This document shows positions 17,131 through 26,256 of a stretch of 64,000 nt of DNA, piece after piece. Source of the stretch: Diaminobutyricimonas aerilata (lineage in GTDB: Bacteria > Actinomycetota > Actinomycetes > Actinomycetales > Microbacteriaceae); the NCBI RefSeq assembly GCF_002797715.1, contig NZ_PGFF01000001.1, positions 186,001 to 250,000 on the forward strand, given 5' to 3'. The position numbers were made by a program, and so were the translations under genes. Positions within the stretch are counted from its first letter, which is position 1. The number at the start of each line of letters is the position of its first letter. The notes under the pieces are model-generated. The model made no database searches. It had not been told where the DNA came from and saw nothing but the letters and a program-made list of their open reading frames with translations.

Positions 17131-19104
17131 ATGCACTACGGCGGCGACTACAACCCCGAGCAGTGGCCCGAGGAGATCTGGGCGGATGACGTGCTGCTCA
17201 TGCAGCAGGCCGGCGTCACGATGGTCAGTCTCGGCATCTTCTCGTGGTCGCGCATCCAGCCCGCCGAGGGAGTGTTCGACTTCGACTGGCTCGACAAGGT
17301 GATCGGGCTGCTGCACGACGGCGGCATCACGGTCGATCTCGCGACGGCGACCGCCTCGCCGCCGCCGTGGATGGTCGAGTCCTACCCCGAGGTGCTTCCG
17401 CGCGACGAGAACGGCGTCGTGTACTCGCCCGGGAGCCGCCAGCACTACGCCCCCGCGTCGCCGGTCTACCGCCGGCTCGCCCGCGAACTCGTGACCGCCA
17501 TCGCGCAACGCTACGCGCAGCATCCGGCCGTCGTCATGTGGCACGTGAACAACGAGTACGCGTGCCACATGCACGCGGACTACTCGGATGTCGCGGCGAT
17601 CGCGTTCCGCGAGTGGCTCGAGCGCAAGTACGAGACCATCGCCGCGCTCAACGCGGCATGGGGCACCGACTTCTGGTCGCAGCGGTACACCGCGTTCTCG
17701 CAGATCCTGCCGCCGCGCCGTGCGCCGTACAGCCACAACCCGACGCAGCTGCTCGACTTCCGCCGGTTCACCTCCGACTGCTTCCTCGAGCTGTACACGA
17801 TGGAGCGCGACATCATCCGCGCCGCCGGTGCGACCCAACCGGTGACGACCAATTTCATGGGTCCGTTCATGCCGCTCGACTACTGGAAGTGGGCGCAGGA
17901 GGTCGACGTCGTCTCGGACGACGCCTATCCCGACCCGAACGATCCGGAGAGCTTCCGCGATTCCGCGTTCCAGCGCGACCTCGTGCGTTCGCTCAAGCCG
18001 GATGTGCCCTGGATCCTCATGGAGCAGTCGACGGGTGCGCTCAACTGGCGCCCGAGCAACGCGCCGAAGCTGCCCGGACAGATGGCGGCCCTCAGCATGC
18101 AGGCGGTCGGCCGCGGAGCCGACGGCATCCTGTTCTTCCAATGGCGGCAGTCACGCGGCGGCGCCGAGAAGTTCCACTCCGCGATGGTGCCCCAGGCGGG
18201 CCTGCGCGCCCGCACCTGGCACGAGGTCGTCGACCTCGGCGCTGCGCTCAAGGTGCTGCCGCAGCTCCCGGTCGGCTCCGGCGCCCGAGTCGCGCTCGTG
18301 TTCGACTGGCAGAACTGGTGGGCGATCTCGAACCCCGATCATCCGGTCGTGCTCGACTACCTCGACCTCGTTCGGCGCTGGTATCGCGCGCTGCATCGGG
18401 ATCACGTGCAGGTCGACTTCGTGCATCCGCGCAGCGACCTGTCGGCCTACAAGGTCGTCATCGCGCCGCAGCTGTACCTGCTCGACGAGGCGGGGGCGGA
18501 TGCGCTGCGCGGCTTCGCGGAGGATGGCGGGCATCTGCTCGTGACGGCGTTCAGCGACGTCGTCGACCACGACGACCGGTTCCTCGAGGGCGGCTACCTC
18601 ACCCGCCTGCGCGGGGCCCTCGGTGTCTGGCTCGAGGACTTCGGCGCCCTGGCGCTGCCCGGAACCGTCGGCGAGACGCACGTCGCGGTCGAGTCGGTCG
18701 CGGGGGAGTTCACCGGCGGACTGCTCGCGGAGTACATCGAGCCGGAGACGGCCGAGGTGCTCGGCCGCTTCACGTCGGGGCGCTCGGCGGGTCGCGCCGC
18801 CTTCACCGTCGCGACGACCGGGGCGGGGCGGGCGTACTACCTCGCCACGGTGCCGGACGAGGCGGGATGCCGCACGGTCGCCCGGCACGTGCTCACCGAG
18901 GCGGGAGTGGCACCGTCGATCCCCGCCCTGCCCGAGTACGTCGAGGTCGCCGAGCGCGGCGGCGTGCTCACGCTCATCAACCACGGGCACGAGACCGCGC
19001 ACCTCGATGCGGGGGCGCTCGAGCACGTGGCGATGCTCGACGGTGGTCCCGTGACCGAGCTCGAGCTCGCACCGTTCGCGTCCGCCGTACTGCGTCGCGC
19101 CTGA
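17131..19104 (+). CDS. GH42 beta-galactosidase
   Basis: This 657-residue enzyme begins MHYGGDYNPEQWPEEIW, the typical GH42 N-terminus. The acid/base Glu142 lies in HVNNEYACH and the nucleophile Glu298 in ILMEQSTGALNW. The TIM barrel is followed by a trimerisation domain (about 390-600) and a small beta domain. No signal peptide is visible, so it acts in the cytoplasm on imported beta-galactosides or galacto-oligosaccharides. ATG 17131 is chosen since AGGAG lies 6 nt upstream; an ATG at 17110 lacks such a site. Its closeness to GH78 rhamnosidase and importers suggests use of plant glycans, such as rhamnogalacturonan side chains, which is inference. Confidence 0.95.
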   Translation: MHYGGDYNPEQWPEEIWADDVLLMQQAGVTMVSLGIFSWSRIQPAEGVFDFDWLDKVIGLLHDGGITVDLATATASPPPWMVESYPEVLPRDENGVVYSPGSRQHYAPASPVYRRLARELVTAIAQRYAQHPAVVMWHVNNEYACHMHADYSDVAAIAFREWLERKYETIAALNAAWGTDFWSQRYTAFSQILPPRRAPYSHNPTQLLDFRRFTSDCFLELYTMERDIIRAAGATQPVTTNFMGPFMPLDYWKWAQEVDVVSDDAYPDPNDPESFRDSAFQRDLVRSLKPDVPWILMEQSTGALNWRPSNAPKLPGQMAALSMQAVGRGADGILFFQWRQSRGGAEKFHSAMVPQAGLRARTWHEVVDLGAALKVLPQLPVGSGARVALVFDWQNWWAISNPDHPVVLDYLDLVRRWYRALHRDHVQVDFVHPRSDLSAYKVVIAPQLYLLDEAGADALRGFAEDGGHLLVTAFSDVVDHDDRFLEGGYLTRLRGALGVWLEDFGALALPGTVGETHVAVESVAGEFTGGLLAEYIEPETAEVLGRFTSGRSAGRAAFTVATTGAGRAYYLATVPDEAGCRTVARHVLTEAGVAPSIPALPEYVEVAERGGVLTLINHGHETAHLDAGALEHVAMLDGGPVTELELAPFASAVLRRA

Positions 19105-19114
19105 GCCGGTCGGC

Positions 19115-20299
19115 GTGAAGGGCCGCAGCGCCGCGTTGCTCATCGCGACGCTCGGCAGCGTGCAGACGCTGTGGACGCTCACGATGGACCTCTACCTGCC
19201 CGCGTTCGTGCAGATCCAGCGTGACCTCGACACCTCGGCCGCGCTCGTGCAGGTGACGCTCACGGTTGCGTTCGTGGGCATGGCGCTCGGGCAGCTCGTC
19301 ACCGGTCCGGTGTCGGATGCGGTCGGTCGCCGCCGTCCGTTGCTCGCCGTGCTGCTGCTGAGCGTGGTCGGTTCGGGCGCGAGCGCGCTCGCCCCAACCG
19401 TGGAGGTGCTCATCGCGGCTCGATTCGTGCAGGGGATGGCCGCCGCCGCGTGTGGGGTCATCGTCCTCGCGGTCGTGCGCGATCACTTCGAGGGCGCCGA
19501 GATGGTGCGCGCACTCGCGCGCCTCGCGGCGATCAACGGGGTGGCGATCGTGCTGGCCCCGTCTCTCGGCGCTGTGCTCCTCTATGTGATGGATTGGCGC
19601 GGGCAGTTCTGGTGCCTCGCCGCCTACGGACTCGTGCTCGTGGTGGTGGTCGGCCTGGCGCTCGCGGAGTCGCGGGTATGGGTCGCTCGCGAGCGGGGTC
19701 GGCTCGCCGCGGACTACCGAACCCTCGCCCGCGACGGTGGTTTCCGCGCCGCCGTCGTCACCGGCGGTCTCGTGTGGGTCGGGATGTTCTCGTACCTCGC
19801 CGCCTCGGCCTTCCTGTTCCAGGAGGTGTACGGACTCGACCCCGGGCAGTACGCGATCGTGTTCGCCTCCCACGGCGCACTCATGATCGTCGGCTCGCAA
19901 CTCAGCGCGCGGTGGTCGCGTCGTATCGACCCCGCGCGGATCGCGACTCTCGCGACGATCGGGACCGCCGCATCCGCCGTGCTGCTGCTCGCGAGCGTCG
20001 CGCTGCTGCCGCAGTGGGGGTTCTGGTCGTTGCTCGTGCCGCTGTGGTTCTTCACGCTGGCGCTGGGCGTCTTCAACCCGGCGAACCAGGCGCTCGCTCT
20101 CGCTCCCCACGGTGAGCGCTCGGGCACCGCCGCGTCGCTGCTCGGCGCGGTCAACATGGGATTCGGCGCACTCGTCTCCCCAGTGGCCGGCCTGCTCGGC
20201 GTCGGCACGGCGGTGCCGACGGCGGTCGTGATGGTGGTGGCGCAACTCGCGGCGCTCGCCGCCGGAGCTCTCCTGCGCGGCCGCGGCGGCGCGCGGTAG
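19115..20299 (+). CDS. MFS transporter, Bcr/CflA drug-efflux type
   Basis: This 394-residue protein has about 12 hydrophobic segments, the MDLYLPAFVQI sequence of helix 1 typical of Bcr/CflA pumps, and the loop 2-3 motif GPVSDAVGRRRPLL. It probably exports small molecules by proton antiport. It starts with GTG 10 nt after the beta-galactosidase stop and is probably co-transcribed with it, although sugar export is not established for this family. Sugar import or efflux as a metabolic safety valve is possible but unsupported. Confidence 0.87.
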   Translation: MKGRSAALLIATLGSVQTLWTLTMDLYLPAFVQIQRDLDTSAALVQVTLTVAFVGMALGQLVTGPVSDAVGRRRPLLAVLLLSVVGSGASALAPTVEVLIAARFVQGMAAAACGVIVLAVVRDHFEGAEMVRALARLAAINGVAIVLAPSLGAVLLYVMDWRGQFWCLAAYGLVLVVVVGLALAESRVWVARERGRLAADYRTLARDGGFRAAVVTGGLVWVGMFSYLAASAFLFQEVYGLDPGQYAIVFASHGALMIVGSQLSARWSRRIDPARIATLATIGTAASAVLLLASVALLPQWGFWSLLVPLWFFTLALGVFNPANQALALAPHGERSGTAASLLGAVNMGFGALVSPVAGLLGVGTAVPTAVVMVVAQLAALAAGALLRGRGGAR

Positions 20300-20340
20300 C
20301 GCGGGACCGGATGCGGTGCGGCGGCCCGGACGCGGTGCGG

Positions 20341-20682
20341 CTAGCGCTCGAGGGCGGCGAGCTGTTCCTCGAGGTTGAAGACCTCGGTCAGCTGCAGGAA
20401 GCCGGTGTCGGGCGCCCCCTCGAGGTCGACGAAGAACTGCGCCATCTCGGCCTGCCAGCGAGCGTTGACGTCGGTGCGCGCCATCCCCTCCTGGGCCGCC
20501 TCCAGCGACTCCGTCTCGAAGTAGCCGATGAGCAGCCCGTCATCGCGCACGAAGAGCGAGTAGTTGTTCCATCCGGTGTCTTTGAGTGCTCGCAGCATCT
20601 CCGGCCACACGGCGGCGTGCCGTTCGCGGTATTCCGTGAGTCGCTCGGGCTTGACCTGCAGTTGGAAGCAGACGCGCTGCAT
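20341..20682 (-). CDS. rhaM: L-rhamnose mutarotase
   Basis: This 113-residue dimeric alpha/beta-barrel protein has clear RhaM hallmarks: MQRVCFQLQVKPERLTEYRE, HAAVWPEMLRAL, NYSLFVRDDGLLIGYFE and RWQAEMAQFF. It interconverts alpha and beta anomers of L-rhamnose, supplying the form used by the isomerase. It is about nine residues longer than the E. coli protein. ATG 20682 fits the family N-terminus exactly. Its neighbours are the GH78 rhamnosidase upstream on the same strand and convergent MFS downstream. A TGAACCGATTCA dyad lies 20 bp upstream of the start, nearly identical to that before rhaI. Confidence 0.93.
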   Translation of the reverse strand: MQRVCFQLQVKPERLTEYRERHAAVWPEMLRALKDTGWNNYSLFVRDDGLLIGYFETESLEAAQEGMARTDVNARWQAEMAQFFVDLEGAPDTGFLQLTEVFNLEEQLAALER

Positions 20683-20701
20683 GGGCACTCCATCGTCTCG
20701 A

Positions 20702-20713
20702 TGAACCGATTCA
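20702..20713. promoter_or_regulatory. Candidate rhamnose-regulon operator upstream of rhaM
   Basis: TGAACCGATTCA, followed by TTCC, matches the rhaI site TGAATCGTTTCA plus TTCC. The 16-bp agreement between two rhamnose genes 17 kb apart is strong support for a shared regulator. Confidence 0.6.
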
Positions 20714-20751
20714 TTCCAGCGTAGCGCGGGGTCGGGCGCGCTGGTCGGGCG

Positions 20752-20808
20752 GATTCCCGTCTCGACTTGCGGGTCGCCCACCGCCTCACCCGCGATTCGC
20801 GACGGGAA
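20752..20808. repeat. Palindromic intergenic repeat, TTTCCCGTC family, copy 3
   Basis: GATTCCCGTCTCGACTTGCG with GGT beyond is inverted as ACCCGCGATTCGCGACGGGA. It lies between rhaM and the rhamnosidase, and the core is shared with 3454-3527. It may end transcription of the rhamnosidase and insulate rhaM. Confidence 0.65.
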
Positions 20809-20830
20809 ACGGCCGAGGTGCCGCGCGGCG

Positions 20831-23437
20831 TCACGCCGTGGCGGCGACCGCCACGCGCTCGAAGTGGTGGGTGCCGCTGCCGACCTCGACCGCATCCTCA
20901 CCCGGCAGCTGCACGATCGCGGTGGCGCCCGTCGGCACGGTCACCTCGACCCGCAGGGCGTGGCCGTCGAGTCGCCACGAGATCGCCGCGCGACCGTAGG
21001 GCGTCTCGTGCTCGGCGCGAGCCGAGGTGAGACCGCCGCCGGGTTGCGGGCGGAACGCGATCCGTCGGTACCCGGGCTGCGCGGGGGCGAGGCCCGCCAC
21101 AACGCGGTGCAGCCAGTCCGCGACCGCACCGAGCGCGTAGTGGTTGAACGAGGTCATCGTGCCGGGGTTCACGGTGCCGTCGGGAAGCAGGCTGTCCCAG
21201 CGCTCCCACACCGTCGTCGCCCCCTGCGTGACGGCGTAGAGCCACGACGGGCACTCGCGCTCGAGCAGCAGGTCGTACGCCGCATCGAGATGACCGGTAC
21301 CGCTCAGCGCATCCGACACCACCGGGGTGCCGGCGAATCCGGTCGCGATGCGGTTGCCCGCCTCCGCCACGAGTTCGGCGAGCCGGCGCCCGGCCGGGGC
21401 GACGAGGTGCTCGGGCAGCAGCCCGAAGCGGATGGCGAGCGCGTACGCGGTCTGCGCGTCGCTCGTGAGTCTGCCGTCCGGGGTGACGTACTCGGCGACG
21501 AACGACTCCCGCACCGCGTCGGCGAGGGCGGCGTACCGGGCCGCGTCGTCCGTCTTGCCGAGCTCCCGGGCGGTGCGTGCGAGGTGGTGGGTCGACCAGG
21601 CGAAGTACGCCGTCGCGACGAGGTAGCGGTCGGTGCGCGCGTCCGCCGGATCCTGCGGGGGAGCGGCCGGGTCCAGCCAGTCGCCGAGCTGGAACCCCTC
21701 GTTCCACAGGTGGTCGTCGCCGGCGAGCCGGTCCATCAGGTCGACCCACGCCTTCGCGCTGTCGTACTGGCGCTCGAGCAGGCCGCGGTCGCCGAACCGC
21801 TCGAAGAGGGTCCACGGCGTGAGCACCGCGACATCCCCCCACACGGCGCCGGGTCGGATGGGCGTCCACATGTGATGCGCGGGGATCACGGGCACGTACC
21901 AGGGGACGGTACCGTCCTCCAACTGCTCGATCGCGACGTCGCGCAACCACGAGTCGAGCATCCCCGAGCAGTCGTAGAGGAAGGAGGCGGTGGGTGCGAA
22001 CACCTGCAGGTCACCCGTCCAGCCGACGCGCTCGTCGCGCTGCGGGCAGTCCGTGGGGATGTCGACGAAGTTGCCGCGCATGCCCCACACGACGTTGTCG
22101 TGCAGGCGGTTCACGAGCGGATCGGACGACTCGAACCAGCCGGTGCGCTCCATGTCGGTGTGGTACACCCGCGCGACCAGATCGCCGTTGTCGACCGCCT
22201 CCCGGATGTCGCCCGGCCAACCGGAGACGTCGACGTAGCGGAAGCCGTGGAACGTGAAGCGCGGCTCCCACTCCTCGGGTGCCTCGGTGGTCGACCCGCG
22301 CAGCGTGTAGATGTCGCGCGACTTCGCCGATCGGAGCGGGCGGGTGTAGATCTCGCCCTCCTGCATCACTTCCGCGGTGCGCAGGGTAATGACGGTGCCG
22401 GATGCGCCGGAGACACGGATGCGCACGCGGCCGACGAGGTTCTGTCCGAAGTCGAGCACGGTGCCGCCACTCGGGGTGTCGAGCACCGCGACGGGCGCGA
22501 GTTCGTCGGTGCAGCGCACGGGCGGACCGGTCGGCGCGACGAGGGTCGCGGGGTCACGCTGGGTGAGGCGCACGGGCGTCCATCCGGTGTCGTCGAAGCC
22601 CGGGCTCGACCAGCCGTCGTGCTCCTCCCGGGCGTCGTAGACCTCGCCGTCGTAGTTGCCCGTCGCGATGATCGGGCCGAAGGCGGCTCGCCAAGAGCCG
22701 TCCGTGGCGATCGTCTGCACGCGACCGTCGGCGTAACGGAGTTCGAGTTGGGCGATGAGCGACACGTCGTCGCCGAAGAGGTTGCGGAAGCCGCCCCGCC
22801 AGCCCATACGGCCGCGGTACCAGCCGTCGCCGAGCCATGCGCCGATCGCGTTGTCGCCGTCGAGCAGATAGGCCGTCACGTCGTAGGTGGCGTAGCGCAG
22901 ACGCTCGCGGTACACGGTCCACCCGGGGGCGAGGGCCTCGCGGCCGACGCGGCGTCCGTTGAGTTCGACTTCGTACATGCCGTGCGCGGTGACGTAGAGG
23001 CGGGCCGAGGCGGGTCGTTCGGCGGTGAAGGAGCGACGGACGAGCGGAGGGCGGCGGTCGTCGGACTCGCGGTCCTCCGGCCAGTCGCCGGTGACCGGCA
23101 CGCCGACCCAGTCGCCCGGGTCGAGCAGCCCTGTCTCGAGGGTCGTCGGCGGGCTCCACGGCGAGGTCTCCCCGTCGCTTCCGCGCACGCGCACCCGCAC
23201 CGTGGCCGCTTCCCGCGACGCGAGCGGCGCGGATGGCCACGGCACGAGGACCGAATCCGGCGAGGTGTCCACGTGCGTCACCTCGACGCCTGTCGGCCGG
23301 CTCACCTCGAGGTCGTACCCGTTCTGCGCCCAGCCCGCCGGCGCGGTGGTCTTCCACGACAGGCGTGGGCGGCGCTCGCCGATGCCGAAGGGTTCGCGAT
23401 GGTGTTCGACCGTGGGTGCGGCAACGGTGACCGACAT
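20831..23437 (-). CDS. GH78 alpha-L-rhamnosidase
   Basis: This 868-residue protein has the GH78 layout: N-terminal beta domains (about 1-350, including the EVELNGRRVG lectin-like segment), an (alpha/alpha)6 barrel with the catalytic stretch DCPQRDERVGWTGD near residue 466, and a C-terminal beta domain (TSFNHYALGAVADWLHRV, then YRRIAFRPQPGG). It releases terminal L-rhamnose from glycosides. No signal peptide is visible, so substrates must enter the cell first. The start at 23437 is the only one that gives a family-like N-terminus. Two operator-like dyads stand in the 288-bp divergent gap, and rhaM follows, so rhamnose released here probably feeds RhaM and RhaI. Confidence 0.95.
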   Translation of the reverse strand: MSVTVAAPTVEHHREPFGIGERRPRLSWKTTAPAGWAQNGYDLEVSRPTGVEVTHVDTSPDSVLVPWPSAPLASREAATVRVRVRGSDGETSPWSPPTTLETGLLDPGDWVGVPVTGDWPEDRESDDRRPPLVRRSFTAERPASARLYVTAHGMYEVELNGRRVGREALAPGWTVYRERLRYATYDVTAYLLDGDNAIGAWLGDGWYRGRMGWRGGFRNLFGDDVSLIAQLELRYADGRVQTIATDGSWRAAFGPIIATGNYDGEVYDAREEHDGWSSPGFDDTGWTPVRLTQRDPATLVAPTGPPVRCTDELAPVAVLDTPSGGTVLDFGQNLVGRVRIRVSGASGTVITLRTAEVMQEGEIYTRPLRSAKSRDIYTLRGSTTEAPEEWEPRFTFHGFRYVDVSGWPGDIREAVDNGDLVARVYHTDMERTGWFESSDPLVNRLHDNVVWGMRGNFVDIPTDCPQRDERVGWTGDLQVFAPTASFLYDCSGMLDSWLRDVAIEQLEDGTVPWYVPVIPAHHMWTPIRPGAVWGDVAVLTPWTLFERFGDRGLLERQYDSAKAWVDLMDRLAGDDHLWNEGFQLGDWLDPAAPPQDPADARTDRYLVATAYFAWSTHHLARTARELGKTDDAARYAALADAVRESFVAEYVTPDGRLTSDAQTAYALAIRFGLLPEHLVAPAGRRLAELVAEAGNRIATGFAGTPVVSDALSGTGHLDAAYDLLLERECPSWLYAVTQGATTVWERWDSLLPDGTVNPGTMTSFNHYALGAVADWLHRVVAGLAPAQPGYRRIAFRPQPGGGLTSARAEHETPYGRAAISWRLDGHALRVEVTVPTGATAIVQLPGEDAVEVGSGTHHFERVAVAATA

Positions 23438-23491
23438 TGGGCACCCGTCCTCTCTGAGCTGGGCGGCTCACGCGACGGCGGACCTGCCACA

Positions 23492-23503
23492 TGAGACGTT
23501 TCA
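23492..23503. promoter_or_regulatory. Operator-like dyad, rhamnosidase side
   Basis: TGAGACGTTTCA is a 12-bp dyad of the same TGAnnCGwTTCA class as the rhaI and rhaM sites. It is 55 bp from the rhamnosidase start. Confidence 0.55.
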
Positions 23504-23535
23504 AAACGGATGCTACATCACAACCAATCGCTGGT

Positions 23536-23547
23536 TGACACGTTTCA
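23536..23547. promoter_or_regulatory. Operator-like dyad, UPF0261-operon side
   Basis: TGACACGTTTCA followed by AAA, as in the site at 23492. The two sites share CGTTTCAAAA and are 44 bp apart, about four helical turns, in the divergent promoter region. Confidence 0.55.
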
Positions 23548-23687
23548 AAATGCGAGTGATGATGGCGGAAGTGCGGCGCCGCGAGGTGCTCCGCGTCGTC
23601 GTCTGCGGTGGTGGCAGGCGGCGACGCGCGGCGGCTCGGCCGGCGCACCCGCAGTGCCCCGGCGTTCGACGATGAACAGGAGAGACG

Positions 23688-23729
23688 ATGACGTACCCTC
23701 ACCCGCTCGACCCCGCCCGATGCGCATGA
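23688..23729 (+). CDS. Possible 13-codon leader ORF overlapping the UPF0261 start
   Basis: ATG at 23688 follows a good AACAGGAGAGACG ribosome site and reads [13 protein letters not shown] before a TGA that overlaps the ATG of the next gene (ATGA). The gene behind it has no ribosome site of its own at 23726. The short frame may therefore couple translation. Alternatively the main gene starts in its own frame at 23672. Nothing else supports a peptide function. Confidence 0.3.
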   Translation: MTYPHPLDPARCA

Positions 23730-24961
23730 GCGTCGTCGCGCTCGTCGGCACCCTCGACACGAAGGGCGCGGAATACCAGTGGATGGCCGATCGCCTCGCC
23801 GCCTCCGGGGTGGAGGTGCTCGTCGTCGAGACCGGCACCTCGCCGACCCACGGCTACACCGGCGACATCGCCGTCGGCCGCGATGAGGTCGCCCGTGCCG
23901 CGGGCTCCGACATCGAGCAGCTCGTCGCGGGGAACGATCGAGGTGTCGCCACCACGACGATGGGCGAGGGCGCCGCCGTCGTGCTCGAGCGCCTGTACGG
24001 CGAGGGTCGCCTCGACGGCGTGCTCGCCCTCGGCGGCAGCGGAGGCTCGTCGATCGCGGCGCGTGCGGTGCGCGACCTGCCGATCGGACTGCCGAAGCTC
24101 ATCGTCTCGACCATGGCATCCGGTGACGTGTCGCCCTACGTCGGCGCAAGCGACGTGACCCTCATGTACTCGGTCGTCGACATCTCCGGAATCAATCAGA
24201 TCTCCCGCTCCGTGCTCGGCAACGCCGCCGCCGCGATCGCCGGGATGGCCGACGCCTACGCCGCCCGCCGGGCGGACGAGCAGTACGACGACCGCCCGCT
24301 CGTGGCCGCGTCGATGTTCGGCGTCACCACCCCGGCGGTCGAGTCGGCGCGGGCGCGCCTCGAGGAGCTCGGCTACGAGGTGCTCGTCTTCCACGCCACC
24401 GGATCGGGCGGGCGCGCGATCGAGAAGCTCGCCTCCTCCGGGCTGCTCGCCGGCGTGCTCGACCTCACCACCACCGAACTCGCGGACGACCTCGTCGGGG
24501 GAGTGCTCAGCGCCGGACCCGCGCGGCTCACCGCCGCCGGTGATGCCGGCGTGCCGCAGGTCGTGAGCCTCGGCGCGCTCGACATGGTGAACTTCGGTCC
24601 GCGCGACACCGTGCCGGAGCGGTTCGAGCATCGGCACTTCTTCATCCACAACCCGACCATCACGCTCATGCGCACGACGGTCGAGGAGAACGCCGAACTC
24701 GGCCGTCGCATCGGCGCGAAGCTCGCCGCGGCGGTGGCACCGACGGTGCTCATGGTGCCCCGCGCCGGTGTCTCCGCCCTCGACGCCGAGGGCATGCCGT
24801 TCGCCGACACGGCCGCCGACGACGCGCTCTTCGACGCCGTTCTGCGGGGCGTCGACGGCAGCGCGGTCACCGTGATCGACTCGGACCACCACATCAACGA
24901 CGACGGGTTCGCGGTGCGCGCCGCCGACGAGCTCGACCGGCTCATCCGCGGGAGGAACTGA
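23726..24961 (+). CDS. UPF0261 / Tm-1-like ATP-binding protein
   Basis: This 411-residue protein matches the UPF0261 family, whose plant member is the tomato Tm-1 resistance protein. Hallmarks are [13 protein letters not shown] at the N-terminus, [36 protein letters not shown] and the C-terminal HHINDDGFA. The N-terminal half resembles an ATP-binding fold. The reaction is not known. It is followed by the TIM-barrel partner with a 1-nt gap, the usual pair in bacteria and a fusion in plants. Starts at 23720 or 23726 are possible. It opens a five-gene operon divergent from the rhamnosidase. Confidence 0.9.
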   Translation: MSVVALVGTLDTKGAEYQWMADRLAASGVEVLVVETGTSPTHGYTGDIAVGRDEVARAAGSDIEQLVAGNDRGVATTTMGEGAAVVLERLYGEGRLDGVLALGGSGGSSIAARAVRDLPIGLPKLIVSTMASGDVSPYVGASDVTLMYSVVDISGINQISRSVLGNAAAAIAGMADAYAARRADEQYDDRPLVAASMFGVTTPAVESARARLEELGYEVLVFHATGSGGRAIEKLASSGLLAGVLDLTTTELADDLVGGVLSAGPARLTAAGDAGVPQVVSLGALDMVNFGPRDTVPERFEHRHFFIHNPTITLMRTTVEENAELGRRIGAKLAAAVAPTVLMVPRAGVSALDAEGMPFADTAADDALFDAVLRGVDGSAVTVIDSDHHINDDGFAVRAADELDRLIRGRN

Positions 24962-24962
24962 C

Positions 24963-25787
24963 ATGGACCGCACGACCGCACTCGAACGCCTCACGGCGAC
25001 CGCCGCATCCGGACGCCCCATCATCGGAGCGGGCGCCGGCACGGGCATCTCCGCGAAGTCCGCCGAGGCGGGCGGCGTCGACCTCATCATCATCTACAAC
25101 AGCGGCCGGTACCGGATGGCCGGACGCGGCTCGCTGAGCGGGCTGCTCGCCTACGGCGACGCCAACCAGGTGGTCGTCGAGATGAGCCGCGAGGTGCTGC
25201 CGATCGTGCAGGACACGCCCGTTCTCGCCGGTGTGAACGGCACCGATCCGTTCCGCATGATGGGGCGCTTCCTCGACGAGCTCAAGGGCATGGGGTTCGC
25301 CGGCGTGCAGAACTTCCCGACCGTCGGGCTCTTCGACGGGGTGTTCCGGCAGAACCTCGAAGAGACGGGGATGGGCTACGACCTCGAGGTCGAGATGATC
25401 CGCCTCGCCGCCGAACGCGACCTGCTCACCGCCCCATACGTGTTCGACGTCGAGTCGACCATCGCCATGACCGAGGCCGGGGCGGATGTGCTCGTGCCGC
25501 ACATGGGCCTCACCACGGCGGGCACCATCGGGGCGCACACGGCCCTCACCCTCGAGGAGTCCGCGCACCGCGTGCAGCAGATGCGCGACGCCGCGGTGAA
25601 GGTGAACCCCGACGTGATCGTGCTCTGCCACGGCGGCCCGATCGCCGAGCCCGAGGATGCGGCGTACATCCTGCAGCACACCGACGGGGTCGCCGGGTTC
25701 TTCGGCGCCTCCTCCGCGGAGCGCCTGCCCACCGAACGTGCCATCAAGGCGCAGATCGAGAACTTCAAGTCCATCGAGCTCGGCTGA
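24963..25787 (+). CDS. Phosphoenolpyruvate hydrolase-family TIM-barrel protein
   Basis: This 274-residue protein belongs to the COG5564 family annotated as phosphoenolpyruvate hydrolase-like (isocitrate-lyase/PEP-mutase superfamily-like barrel). Segments include [35 protein letters not shown] and [11 protein letters not shown]. Its real substrate is unproven; a 2-keto acid, enol or C-C lyase role is plausible. It starts 1 nt after the UPF0261 gene and should form a functional pair with it. Confidence 0.88.
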   Translation: MDRTTALERLTATAASGRPIIGAGAGTGISAKSAEAGGVDLIIIYNSGRYRMAGRGSLSGLLAYGDANQVVVEMSREVLPIVQDTPVLAGVNGTDPFRMMGRFLDELKGMGFAGVQNFPTVGLFDGVFRQNLEETGMGYDLEVEMIRLAAERDLLTAPYVFDVESTIAMTEAGADVLVPHMGLTTAGTIGAHTALTLEESAHRVQQMRDAAVKVNPDVIVLCHGGPIAEPEDAAYILQHTDGVAGFFGASSAERLPTERAIKAQIENFKSIELG

Positions 25788-25827
25788 GCGCCGACCCCAT
25801 CCGCACGATCCGAGAAGGAGAACGACC

Positions 25828-26256
25828 ATGCCCGCAACCGCCCAGAACGGCCGCCGCCCCGACGAGGTGCCCACACGCACCTTCGGCTGGGGCACGATCA
25901 AGTGGCTCGTCACCCCGCACCTCGACGAGGGCGCCGGCCTCACGACCGGCGAGGTCATCATCCAGCCCGGCCAGGGCCACGACCCGCACTCCCATCCCGG
26001 TGAGGAGGAGGTCATCTACGTGATCTCCGGCGAGGGCGAGCAGACCGTCGGGGATGGACCCGCGTTCCCGATCCGTGAGGGCGATGCGATCTACATCCCG
26101 CGCGGCACGGTGCACTCCACCTACAACGCCACGTGGCGTCCGCTACGGCTCGTGGTCGTCTACACCCCGGGCGGTGCCGAGACCGGGCTCGACGGGTTGC
26201 CCGACGCGAAGCTGCTCGAGCCGGGTGTCGCCCCGCTCTGGGCGCAGGCGAACTAG
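25828..26256 (+). CDS. Cupin-domain protein
   Basis: This 142-residue single-domain cupin has the metal-binding motif HSHPGEEE (His54, His56, Glu60 region) and a second motif with His96 (PRGTVHSTY). Such proteins are metal-dependent isomerases, oxygenases or sugar-binding enzymes. A GAAGGAG ribosome site lies before ATG 25828, so longer frames are ignored. It lies in the UPF0261 operon 40 nt behind the TIM-barrel gene and overlaps the next cupin by its last base (TAGTG). Confidence 0.85.
   Translation: MPATAQNGRRPDEVPTRTFGWGTIKWLVTPHLDEGAGLTTGEVIIQPGQGHDPHSHPGEEEVIYVISGEGEQTVGDGPAFPIREGDAIYIPRGTVHSTYNATWRPLRLVVVYTPGGAETGLDGLPDAKLLEPGVAPLWAQAN

Noticed and set aside
20864-23494. An 876-codon open frame on the plus strand opposite the GH78 rhamnosidase
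   Set aside because: It is the mirror of a high-GC gene: composition is Arg/Gly/Val-rich without motifs, while the opposite strand encodes a complete GH78 enzyme.
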